From Euryarchaeota archaeon UBA438 (GTDB lineage Archaea > Thermoplasmatota > Poseidoniia > Poseidoniales > Thalassarchaeaceae): 5,092 nt of DNA. The notes beneath the pieces are model-generated. The model was given only the letters and a program-made list of their open reading frames with translations. It searched no databases and had not been told where the DNA came from. The stretch is from NCBI GenBank assembly GCA_002504435.1, contig DAQP01000047.1, forward strand, positions 11,050 to 16,141, in the 5' to 3' direction. This document shows positions 1-5,092 of this stretch, piece by piece. The first letter of the stretch is position 1. Every line of letters begins with the position of its first letter. The translations under genes and the position numbers were made by a program.

Positions 1-40
1 CGTTTGCATAACGAGCATTTGGTGAACTTGTAGACGCATG

Positions 41-47
41 ATTAAAA
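41..47 (+). promoter_or_regulatory. Candidate archaeal TATA element for the membrane-anchored regulator
   Basis: The A/T-only heptamer ATTAAAA stands in an otherwise mixed stretch and is centred about 28 nt before the ATG at 72. Archaeal TATA boxes are centred roughly 26-27 nt before the transcription start, so the start would fall at or within a couple of bases of the ATG. No Shine-Dalgarno-like purine run precedes this ATG (the bases before it are ccaacagtact), which agrees with a leaderless transcript. The call rests on spacing and composition only; no clear BRE was recognised. Confidence 0.4.
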
Positions 48-71
48 CCCCATAGGTAGACCAACAGTACT

Positions 72-722
72 ATGGCTCTAATTGGGCAGTGGAGAAAATC
101 CCATCCCTGGTTAGTTGATTCAATTGGCGCAATGGCCGGTGCGGTTCTTGGCCTGGGTGCAATTTCCCCCTTCTTCGTACCCGCGGCTCAAGGAACTCTG
201 ATCGCCCCCAGAGAGAGGGATTGGGAGCACCCGCTCAGGAGGAGGATCCTGAATACACTTGAAAGATCGCCCGGAATTCACTTCAGAGAATTACAGAGGA
301 GCCTCGAAGCTGCCAATGGAACCCTTCGGCACCACCTGGACATTCTTTCCAGGGAAGGTTCAGTGACAGTGGTCCCTGTTAATGGGAGGACATGCTACTA
401 CGCGGGAGCTCCTGCCCAGATCGAGATACTGGAGGGGACTGGGGTCGAGGATGAGAGGAGGGCAGCCGCAATGATGCCTGTTGGCCTATCAGAGGTACAG
501 AGGGTAGTGGTCGCGAGACTAACCAAGTCGGATGTCCCTAGCTCCCAGGCTCAGCTAGCCCGTGATCTCGGTAGATCGAGGGCCTCGGTTCACTCTGCCA
601 TCTCGGTACTCAGGGACAGAGGGATTCTGAATCAAAGTGGCCTGTCCCTAGCACCTCACCTGAGCGGGCTTAGCGGATCGAAGGTTGACTACCCTTGGCT
701 GGACATTAGAGTAGAGTGCTAG
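72..722 (+). CDS. Membrane-anchored double winged-helix transcriptional regulator (archaeal)
   Basis: A 216-residue protein, probably a DNA-binding regulator held at the membrane. Residues 17-39 form one hydrophobic, Gly/Ala-rich segment, preceded by R8/K9 and followed by R47, R49 and R56-R58, so the C-terminal part could lie in the cytoplasm. Residues 53-112 form a first wHTH: the pattern PGIHFREL (67-74), GTLRHHL (83-89), then a wing with G105 and YY (109-110) is common in archaeal regulators with paired HTH domains. Residues 139-190 form a second wHTH with QLARDLGRSRASV (161-173) and the recognition helix ending in LRDRGIL. The ligand and target genes cannot be read from sequence. The ATG at 72 is chosen because it keeps the hydrophobic segment and sits at leaderless spacing from a TATA-like element. 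A Sec signal peptide is an alternative reading of the N-terminus, but it would put DNA-binding domains outside the cell. The next gene is another HTH protein on the same strand, so the two may act together. Confidence 0.8.
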   Translation: MALIGQWRKSHPWLVDSIGAMAGAVLGLGAISPFFVPAAQGTLIAPRERDWEHPLRRRILNTLERSPGIHFRELQRSLEAANGTLRHHLDILSREGSVTVVPVNGRTCYYAGAPAQIEILEGTGVEDERRAAAMMPVGLSEVQRVVVARLTKSDVPSSQAQLARDLGRSRASVHSAISVLRDRGILNQSGLSLAPHLSGLSGSKVDYPWLDIRVEC

Positions 723-838
723 CCGCTAATTCGAATTGGGGCTCTAATGATGCCCAAAGGCACGCATCACGGCGAATTCTCTTGAACCCCTTCTCCCGGG
801 GCCGCTCCGTGTTCAGAATTAGGCTGGTGGAACTACCG

Positions 839-1894
839 ATGCCCACGGGCAGCAAGGACCCGGACATTCTTCTGTCCTGGATACTTGATTCAATGGGCCT
901 AGTTCGCAGAAAAAGCGAGTCTGGGACCTTAGATGAGGCGCAGGGTGCGCTTCACAGACTGATGAGGGGGACGCTTCTTTCGGAGCCCCTGGCAGGATGG
1001 GACGCTAAATCGCTTGGGGAGGCCTCCGGCTTGTCCCAAACCGGGGTACACCATCAATTGGTGAAGCTGAGGGAATCCGGACTAGTTTCGGCAGAGACGG
1101 ATGGTAGATGGCATGTTCACGTGCTCAGAGGAGGGTCAATCTCTGCTGCCGTAGAAATAATGTCTGCCGAGGCAAAGGCGATTCTGAAACTAAGGATGTC
1201 TGAGTTCGGGGGGTTTGTGGTAGAGTCCGACGAACGGATGTCGATTCCAATGGAAGAAGAGATTCCGGAGTTCAGGATAGTGATTGCTGAGCCTAGTGCA
1301 AGTGTTGACGGCGTTGATAGGTTAGACTCGCTTGTCAATGACCTCGGCCTATCAGGGGATCGAGCTAGGTCTGATGACAGGATTGCAAGAGTCGTGCTTG
1401 AAGAGTTAGCGAATGGAACTTCTGCAATAACAGTCCTAGCACTTTCAGACAAGGTGGGAGAAACCAGATCGAGAGTGGGTCGGGCGATAGAGAGGATGAG
1501 ATCTGCAGGAATCGTGGAGAGAGTGCCCATGATGGATAGGATTGCGCAGGATGTCTACCTCGGTGTAATGAGGCAATTAGATGCCAGAGGCGAGGAGTGG
1601 TTGATGACGAGAGGGGGGCTTGGCAGGCTTGACGTTGGCATTTCTAAGAAGTTGCTCAATGGGGCGAAAAAGAAGACGCTGAACATTGAGAGCGTCCAGT
1701 CGATTCTGGAGTCAGTTCCCCTCGATACTCAGAAAGTTCTGCTGAACACCCTCGGAGGGAGGATGCCATACGGCTTCAGAATCGCAGGGAGGGATGGGGA
1801 TAATGTCTCCGAAAGGGTGATGAGAAATGCGGATAGGACTCTCAGAAGACTTCGGACCGTGGCCTTGAGGCTTGATGAGGCGCTTGCCGATTAG
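839..1894 (+). CDS. Putative HTH-containing DNA-binding protein, two winged-helix regions
   Basis: A 351-residue protein from the ATG at 839. I do not recognise the family as a whole. Residues 55-83 read as a helix-turn-helix (DAKSLGEASGLSQTGVHHQL followed by a helix ending in RESGLV) with a wing to about residue 98. Residues 181-230 read as a second one (VLEELANGTSAITVLALSDK, then a recognition helix rich in Arg ending in SAGIVERV). An acidic linker lies between them (about 129-180), and the C-terminal 120 residues are basic and mostly helical, with no known motif. No signal peptide or membrane segment is seen. The same frame is open back to a GTG at 716 that overlaps the upstream stop codon, which would add 41 residues. 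I prefer 839 because the extension is Arg-rich, uses CGN arginine codons more than the rest and contains no domain, and because a weak SD (GGTGG, 826-830) sits 8 nt before the ATG. It lies downstream of another double-HTH regulator and may be co-transcribed with it. Confidence 0.72.
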   Translation: MPTGSKDPDILLSWILDSMGLVRRKSESGTLDEAQGALHRLMRGTLLSEPLAGWDAKSLGEASGLSQTGVHHQLVKLRESGLVSAETDGRWHVHVLRGGSISAAVEIMSAEAKAILKLRMSEFGGFVVESDERMSIPMEEEIPEFRIVIAEPSASVDGVDRLDSLVNDLGLSGDRARSDDRIARVVLEELANGTSAITVLALSDKVGETRSRVGRAIERMRSAGIVERVPMMDRIAQDVYLGVMRQLDARGEEWLMTRGGLGRLDVGISKKLLNGAKKKTLNIESVQSILESVPLDTQKVLLNTLGGRMPYGFRIAGRDGDNVSERVMRNADRTLRRLRTVALRLDEALAD

Positions 1895-2874
1895 GCAACA
1901 TTTGCTAGCTTAGAGAGTCCTTCGAGATAGTTGCTGACCTCGAGGCCAAGTTCCTTGTTGTCTTGGATTGAATGGAGTCTAACCCTCATTGCCGAGGCCC
2001 CATGGAGTCCCTTTGTGAAGGAGACCGCGTGCCTCTTGAGATTCTTGCTTCCTTGGGGGCCATAGACTTCGTCACTGAGTTCCAGGTACCGGTCCCAGCA
2101 CCACTTCCTAGCTAGAGACTTGTCTTCATGTCCCCAGGGGGGTTTGGAATCAACCCAGCCAAGATCCCTCTTGATCTCATGGAAGATCGTTGGATTTCCG
2201 ATAGCCCCCCTGCCGATCATTATTCCAGATGCCCCGGTCGATTCTAGGCATGACGTCGCTGAATTAGCATCGACGACATCGCCGTTCGCCACAACGGGGA
2301 TGTTGACCGATTCTGATATCTGACGTATTTCTTCCCAGTCTGCTATGCCAGAGTATCTCTGCCTCAGAGTCCTGCCATGCACGCAAATCCTCTCGACGCC
2401 CTCTTTCTCTAGCCTCTGAGATATCTCCAAGGCTGTGTTCTCTCCACTTCCCGTTCCCAATCTCATCTTTACCGTGATGGGGACATCTGACACGTCGATG
2501 CAGGCTCTGACCATTGAGACAACCCTGTCAGGGTCCCTGAGTAGCGCGGCCCCTGCATCATTTCTACAGACCTTGGGTGCTGGACATCCAAAATTGATAT
2601 CGATTACGTCAGCTCTGTCGTGTAGCATTTCCACAGTTTTCGCCATCTCTCCAATGTCGCCACCAAATATCTGGGGGATGAACGGGTTCTCCCGTGGGTC
2701 CGACTCAACCTTTAGCCATGAGTACGTGTTTCTACGTGTCAATCCAGATGCGGCTGTGAATTCTGTGACTGTGACGTCTGCGCCGCACTCTTTGGCGAGT
2801 AATCGGTAGGCTAGGTCAGTGACGCCTGCCATGGGGGCCAGAAAAAGTGGGACCTGTTCGACGTTCACGAGCAT
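1891..2874 (-). CDS. dus: tRNA-dihydrouridine synthase
   Basis: A 327-residue FMN-dependent enzyme that reduces specific uridines of tRNA to dihydrouridine using NAD(P)H, in the cytoplasm. The N-terminal TIM barrel shows the family signature in order: APMAGVTD (13-20, flavin phosphate side), the NFGCP motif (94-98) with catalytic acid Cys97 followed by K101 and GAALLRDP (108-115), TVKMRLG (134-140) with Lys136, the CVHGRT motif with His166 and YSG-ADW (174-180), VVANGDV (194-200), and the IGRGAIGNP phosphate-binding loop (220-228). Residues from about 240 to 327 match the C-terminal helical domain that holds the tRNA. Length is normal for the family and no key residue is missing. The ATG at 2874 is preceded by AGGAG with 9 nt spacing. 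It lies 51 bp downstream of the uS2 gene on the same strand and is probably co-transcribed with it. Its stop codon overlaps that of the convergent HTH gene. Which tRNA position it modifies cannot be told from sequence. Confidence 0.96.
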   Translation of the reverse strand: MLVNVEQVPLFLAPMAGVTDLAYRLLAKECGADVTVTEFTAASGLTRRNTYSWLKVESDPRENPFIPQIFGGDIGEMAKTVEMLHDRADVIDINFGCPAPKVCRNDAGAALLRDPDRVVSMVRACIDVSDVPITVKMRLGTGSGENTALEISQRLEKEGVERICVHGRTLRQRYSGIADWEEIRQISESVNIPVVANGDVVDANSATSCLESTGASGIMIGRGAIGNPTIFHEIKRDLGWVDSKPPWGHEDKSLARKWCWDRYLELSDEVYGPQGSKNLKRHAVSFTKGLHGASAMRVRLHSIQDNKELGLEVSNYLEGLSKLANVA

Positions 2875-2880
2875 GGGCAG

Positions 2881-2912
2881 TAACTCCTAGTTATCACAAT
2901 ACACCCAATAAC
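2881..2912 (-). repeat. Two overlapping, mutually exclusive inverted repeats in the uS2-dus gap
   Basis: On the - strand a first repeat pairs GTTAT with ATAAC (2908-2912 with 2890-2894, 13-nt loop). A second pairs TAACT with AGTTA (2889-2893 with 2881-2885) around a 3-nt AGG loop. They share bases 2890-2893, so only one can form at a time. The second holds the dus Shine-Dalgarno site. Both stems are five perfect pairs but mostly A-U, so their stability is doubtful. What is seen is the base complementarity; a regulatory role is inference. Confidence 0.35.
2884..2888 (-). promoter_or_regulatory. Shine-Dalgarno site of dus, in an inverted repeat
   Basis: On the - strand the sequence AGGAG lies 9 nt before the dus ATG and complements the CCUCC near the archaeal 16S rRNA 3' end. 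It supports the ATG at 2874 as the real start. The AGG forms the loop, and the following AG the start of the 3' arm, of a small inverted repeat (2881-2893), so access to the site may depend on RNA folding. Confidence 0.6.
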
Positions 2913-2925
2913 GGTGGATAATGGC

Positions 2926-3540
2926 CTAGAATGAGGATTCCCAGTCATCTACGTTCTGGGACCTCTCCCAATCAGCGTCGGTGATTGAGTCGCGAATCTT
3001 CAGGGTCTCTCTTGATAGAAGCCAGTAAATTAGAGCTAGGGATCTCCTACCCTTATTGTTCGCTGGGAGGACAAGGTCGACGTTGCGCAACTTGTTGTTT
3101 GCGTCGCAGATACCGACAACGGGCATTCCTGAGCTGACCGCCTCAGACAGGGCCTGGGAGTCCGCTGCTGGATCCGTGACTAGAATTACCTCTGGTTCGA
3201 TGTATGTCCTGAGCCTTGGATTGGTAAGTGTCCCGGGAATGAACCTGCCAACAATCCTCTTCGCGCCGATTGCCTCGGCAAACTTGCGGGCGGGCCTCTG
3301 CCCGTACTGCCTTGCGCTGACAACCAGTATCCTGCTAGGGTCGTAGTTGGAAAGGAACTTGGCCACTGTCCTGATGCGAGCATCGGTCTGACGAATGTCA
3401 ATGTGGTGTAGTCCACTGCTGTCCTGCCTGAAGCTGTCTAAGAAGCGCTTCATGTCGGCAGACTTCTGGTTGGTTCCGATGTGAACTGCATGCAGCTCGT
3501 ACATGTCCAGAGGCACTAGGGGGCTCAGACTGTCATCCAC
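2926..3540 (-). CDS. rpsB: 30S ribosomal protein uS2 (archaeal/eukaryal SA type)
   Basis: A 204-residue small-subunit ribosomal protein. Archaeal features are clear along the full length: LVPLDMYELHAVHIGTNQK (8-26), the DPSRILVVSARQYGQRPARKF block (67-87), GRFIPGTLTNP (98-108), IEPEVILVTDP (114-124) and the family signature NNKGRRSLALIYWLLSRE (161-178), followed by a short acidic tail. Length is as expected for archaeal uS2, which lacks the bacterial coiled-coil insert. The start is a GTG at 3540. The frame is closed by a TGA at 3550-3552 just upstream, with only ATT and ATC in between, and a GAGG Shine-Dalgarno sits 7 nt before the GTG; the next Met (residue 13) lies inside the conserved region. 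In many archaea rpsB sits with rpoN, rpoK and eno; here it is followed by dus and preceded by a lipoprotein gene, so the usual neighbourhood is not seen in this window. Confidence 0.97.
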   Translation of the reverse strand: MDDSLSPLVPLDMYELHAVHIGTNQKSADMKRFLDSFRQDSSGLHHIDIRQTDARIRTVAKFLSNYDPSRILVVSARQYGQRPARKFAEAIGAKRIVGRFIPGTLTNPRLRTYIEPEVILVTDPAADSQALSEAVSSGMPVVGICDANNKLRNVDLVLPANNKGRRSLALIYWLLSRETLKIRDSITDADWERSQNVDDWESSF

Positions 3541-3547
3541 AATGATT

Positions 3548-3551
3548 CCTC
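3548..3551 (-). promoter_or_regulatory. Shine-Dalgarno site that fixes the GTG start of rpsB
   Basis: GAGG (within TGAGGA) on the - strand, 7 nt before the GTG at 3540. The in-frame stop TGA that closes the reading frame overlaps this same purine run, so no longer uS2 reading is possible. Confidence 0.65.
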
Positions 3552-3606
3552 AGCGTCGCGGCGACCTGCCGGCTCCTCATAAGCGCTACGCATGGACTCG
3601 GGCCGG

Positions 3607-3612
3607 ATAAAA
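3607..3612 (-). promoter_or_regulatory. Candidate TATA element for the rpsB-dus transcript
   Basis: TTTTAT on the - strand, in the 76-bp gap between the lipoprotein stop and rpsB. A start site about 25 nt downstream would fall near 3580, leaving a leader of about 40 nt with the SD site near its end. It is the only A/T-rich hexamer in a G+C-rich gap. It suggests that rpsB-dus has its own promoter rather than depending on the lipoprotein gene. Based on composition and spacing only. Confidence 0.35.
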
Positions 3613-3616
3613 CGGC

Positions 3617-4282
3617 TCAGTCGATATCGGAGAGAGGTGTGCAATCGGGATAATCGTGTATTTCTGGGAACCTAACGCATGGTTTTGTCACCCAGAGTGA
3701 GACTCTGAATTCATCTTGGAAGGAGAGCGTGTCTATCGGTGCGGTGAATGCATAACCTCGTGCCCTTACCTCCAGTTTCCATTCGCCCTCATCGAAACCT
3801 GAGACGTTGGATCCTGATCCCGAATCGCAGTCGTTTTCTCCATCCCACTCTTCTTCCAGGGAAACTGTGCTTGTAGCCAGGTAGGTCCAGCATGGTTCCT
3901 GATTGGGCTTACGAAGTATAATCTCGACGAATCTAATTTCATCTGTGTTGTTCCCCAGGTACTCGCCTATTAGTGCTGACCACTCGAAGGCAACGGATAG
4001 GTCCAACGACATCTTAGAAACCGTCTGATCGACACGGATGGTGGTGACGTTGGAATAGCAATCCACCTCCTGTGCATCCTCGTCACTCCCAGGGAGGACG
4101 CACTCATTCTGAGAGAACTTGTGCTCCCAACCAGTAGGGTCAACGGGGATATTGTCGATTTCATATTCTTCCCTGAGGTCTTCCATCACCTCTCTCTGAA
4201 TTGCTAGGCCCATGCAGCCACTGGAGAGGATCGAAAGCAGCATAATTGCGACCAACGAGAGGCCGACGGTTTGCCTTGCCAT
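3617..4282 (-). CDS. Putative secreted lipoprotein, Cys-rich, unknown function
   Basis: From the ATG at 4282 this is a 221-residue protein with a classical lipoprotein signal: Arg3, a hydrophobic core (about 5-19) and a lipobox-like LSSGC with Cys23, the predicted lipid-modified residue. The Ser at -3 is less usual than Leu. The mature part of about 199 residues is acidic and probably faces the outside. It has six further cysteines (61, 75, 131, 152, 202, 214), enough for three disulfides, and three N-glycosylation sequons (N78, N111, N159). The alternating hydrophobic pattern in the second half (for example WKLEVRARGY and FRVSLWV) suggests a beta-sandwich domain, but no named family is recognised. 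The frame is open to a GTG at 4318, which would add 12 polar residues before the signal; 4282 is preferred because it gives a compact signal peptide. Neither start has a well-placed Shine-Dalgarno. The genes on both sides, FKBP isomerase and uS2, give no clear clue to function. Confidence 0.78.
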   Translation of the reverse strand: MARQTVGLSLVAIMLLSILSSGCMGLAIQREVMEDLREEYEIDNIPVDPTGWEHKFSQNECVLPGSDEDAQEVDCYSNVTTIRVDQTVSKMSLDLSVAFEWSALIGEYLGNNTDEIRFVEIILRKPNQEPCWTYLATSTVSLEEEWDGENDCDSGSGSNVSGFDEGEWKLEVRARGYAFTAPIDTLSFQDEFRVSLWVTKPCVRFPEIHDYPDCTPLSDID

Positions 4283-4414
4283 CTGTTTGTCCGAAAACAC
4301 TGCGTGACTTGAATGCACGTATGAATTGGTGCCTCTCGGTACTCATAGGGAACGTCAGTGCCGTTGGCTCAGTCCACCTTCGTCGTCATTGAGGCATCCC
4401 ATTCGTGATGGTGA

Positions 4415-4430
4415 CAGGGGAAGAACCCTG
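4415..4430 (-). repeat. Short inverted repeat just after the isomerase gene
   Basis: CAGGG and CCCTG pair perfectly around a 6-nt loop, starting 4 nt past the isomerase stop codon. It is not followed by a T-rich run on the - strand, which archaeal intrinsic terminators usually need, so a terminator role is doubtful. The rest of the 152-bp gap to the lipoprotein ATG shows no gene; a TATA-like AATTCAT on the - strand (4321-4327) is the only possible promoter element there, and it is weak. Confidence 0.25.
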
Positions 4431-4434
4431 CGAA

Positions 4435-5092
4435 TCACTCTTCTTCGTCTATTGCCCTCGGTTCGTGTACTTCTCGGAAAACGATTGTACCAACACCGAT
4501 GTGATCTCTAAGCGTCCTAACGAGGCTGAACTTAGCGTATGACCAGTTCTGGTCGTAAGCTATTGTGTCAGGGAGTGTCACCGTGAGGTCGTCCTTCTTG
4601 AACTCGATTTCGAAGTCGTCTCGACCAGTATTCATGTTTAGGAGGGTCTCGACCTTCTCCTTGCGGTCCTCCACCACCTTCACAATCCTGTAGTTGTAGC
4701 GAAGAGTTGAGCCGGCAAGTGGATGGTTGTAGTCGATTCGCGCGCGTCCAGCGCTCAGAAATTGTAGGATGCCCTGCCTTCCGCCGATTTCAACGGGTGC
4801 GCCGATTGCCAGCATATTTGGATCTCGGACGCTTCTCATCAGGACGTTCTGGCCTATTGTCTCGACTAGGCTGGCGTCCCTCTCCCCATAGGCATCTGCG
4901 GGCTCTATGTCCACTTCGTAGTCCTTGTCGGCCTCAGCCTCAGCCAGTGAGGCCTCGAATCCGGCGATTAGTCTGCCATCCCCAACTACAGTCACGAGGG
5001 GCTCGTAAGTTCGGCCTTCTTCATGCATATCATGCTCCTTCGCGACGTCCTCGCGAGTAGTCTCGATTAGCCTCTCAGCTTCACCTTCGTAA
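4435..5092 (-). CDS. FKBP-type peptidyl-prolyl cis-trans isomerase, long archaeal form (N-terminus outside window)
   Basis: A cytoplasmic folding helper that speeds cis-trans isomerisation of prolyl bonds and often also acts as a chaperone. The frame stays open to the window edge, so 218 residues are visible and the true start lies beyond 5092. Upstream of the internal Met (codon at 5026-5028) the reading continues with RLIETTREDVAKEH, which matches the first FKBP block (usually LFDTT..E.AK). Next come VVGDGRLIAGFE (35-46 of the visible part), EPADAYGERDASLV (63-76, the segment leading into the insert-in-flap domain), and the hallmark IDYNHPLAG (119-127). The last 75 or so residues form the extra C-terminal domain known from archaeal FKBP26-type proteins such as that of Methanocaldococcus. 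The protein ends in an acidic DEEE. The usual Phe-Asp pair of the catalytic pocket is Ile-Glu here, so activity may be altered. The next gene on this strand is the lipoprotein, 152 bp downstream. Confidence 0.92.
   Translation of the reverse strand, partial: YEGEAERLIETTREDVAKEHDMHEEGRTYEPLVTVVGDGRLIAGFEASLAEAEADKDYEVDIEPADAYGERDASLVETIGQNVLMRSVRDPNMLAIGAPVEIGGRQGILQFLSAGRARIDYNHPLAGSTLRYNYRIVKVVEDRKEKVETLLNMNTGRDDFEIEFKKDDLTVTLPDTIAYDQNWSYAKFSLVRTLRDHIGVGTIVFREVHEPRAIDEEE

Noticed and set aside
728..737. Perfect 10-bp palindrome AATTCGAATT after the first regulator
   Set aside because: It could be an operator, but a 10-bp palindrome is expected a few times by chance in 5 kb and there is no second copy near the promoter at 41-47.
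1117..1530. Open frame of 137 codons on the - strand
   Set aside because: It lies wholly inside the second HTH gene on the opposite strand, its product is Ser/Thr/Ile-rich low-complexity sequence with no domain, and it has no SD or promoter. It is a shadow of the coding frame.
2435..2809. Open frame of 124 codons on the + strand
   Set aside because: It is antisense to the strongly conserved Dus barrel and its translation shows no family features.
4283..4318. Longer lipoprotein from a GTG at 4318
   Set aside because: It adds 12 polar residues before the hydrophobic signal and has no well-placed SD; the ATG at 4282 gives a normal lipoprotein signal. It remains possible.
4415..4430. Hairpin after the isomerase gene as a transcription terminator
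   Set aside because: The stem is only five pairs and no T-rich run follows on the - strand, so it is recorded only as an inverted repeat.
4707..5060. Open frame of 117 codons on the + strand, Arg/Pro/Ser-rich
   Set aside because: It is antisense to the FKBP coding region, and the composition is typical of a reverse-frame translation.
1..5092. tRNA or rRNA genes, CRISPR arrays, insertion sequences, phage or defence genes
   Set aside because: The gaps between genes are all shorter than 160 bp and hold no cloverleaf, direct repeat array or transposase-like sequence that I could see.

Overview
This 5.1 kb window reads as chromosomal DNA from an archaeon of moderate G+C content. The best guess is a marine euryarchaeon of the Poseidoniales (Marine Group II)/Thermoplasmatota type. 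The domain assignment rests on an archaeal/eukaryal-type ribosomal protein uS2, a long archaeal FKBP-type prolyl isomerase with a C-terminal domain, and a GxHFREL-type double winged-helix regulator of a kind common in Archaea. Arginine is mostly encoded by AGG/AGA. The order-level assignment is inference from the general look of the proteins; no search was run.

Left part, + strand (1-1894): two proteins that look like transcription regulators. The first (72-722) has an N-terminal hydrophobic segment followed by two winged helix-turn-helix (wHTH) domains. It has a TATA-like element about 28 nt before its ATG and no Shine-Dalgarno (SD) sequence, which fits a leaderless mRNA. The second (839-1894, or from a GTG at 716) also carries two HTH regions, separated by a linker, plus a helical C-terminal region of unknown function.

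Right part, - strand (1891-5092), read right to left: an FKBP-type peptidyl-prolyl isomerase whose N-terminus runs off the right edge of the window, a small secreted lipoprotein, ribosomal protein uS2 (GTG start, good SD), and a tRNA-dihydrouridine synthase (good SD). uS2 and the Dus enzyme are 51 bp apart and probably co-transcribed, giving a translation-related pair. The lipoprotein and isomerase lie upstream on the same strand with gaps of 76 and 152 bp, so membership in one transcript is uncertain.

The two convergent halves meet with no spacer: the stop codons of the second regulator and of dus overlap in the four bases TTAG. No tRNA, rRNA, CRISPR, insertion sequence or phage-like gene is visible. 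I did not find convincing evidence of a new multi-gene system. The least explained elements are the pair of double-HTH regulators, the cysteine-rich glycosylatable lipoprotein, a possible alternative hairpin over the dus ribosome binding site, and an isomerase with changed active-site residues.
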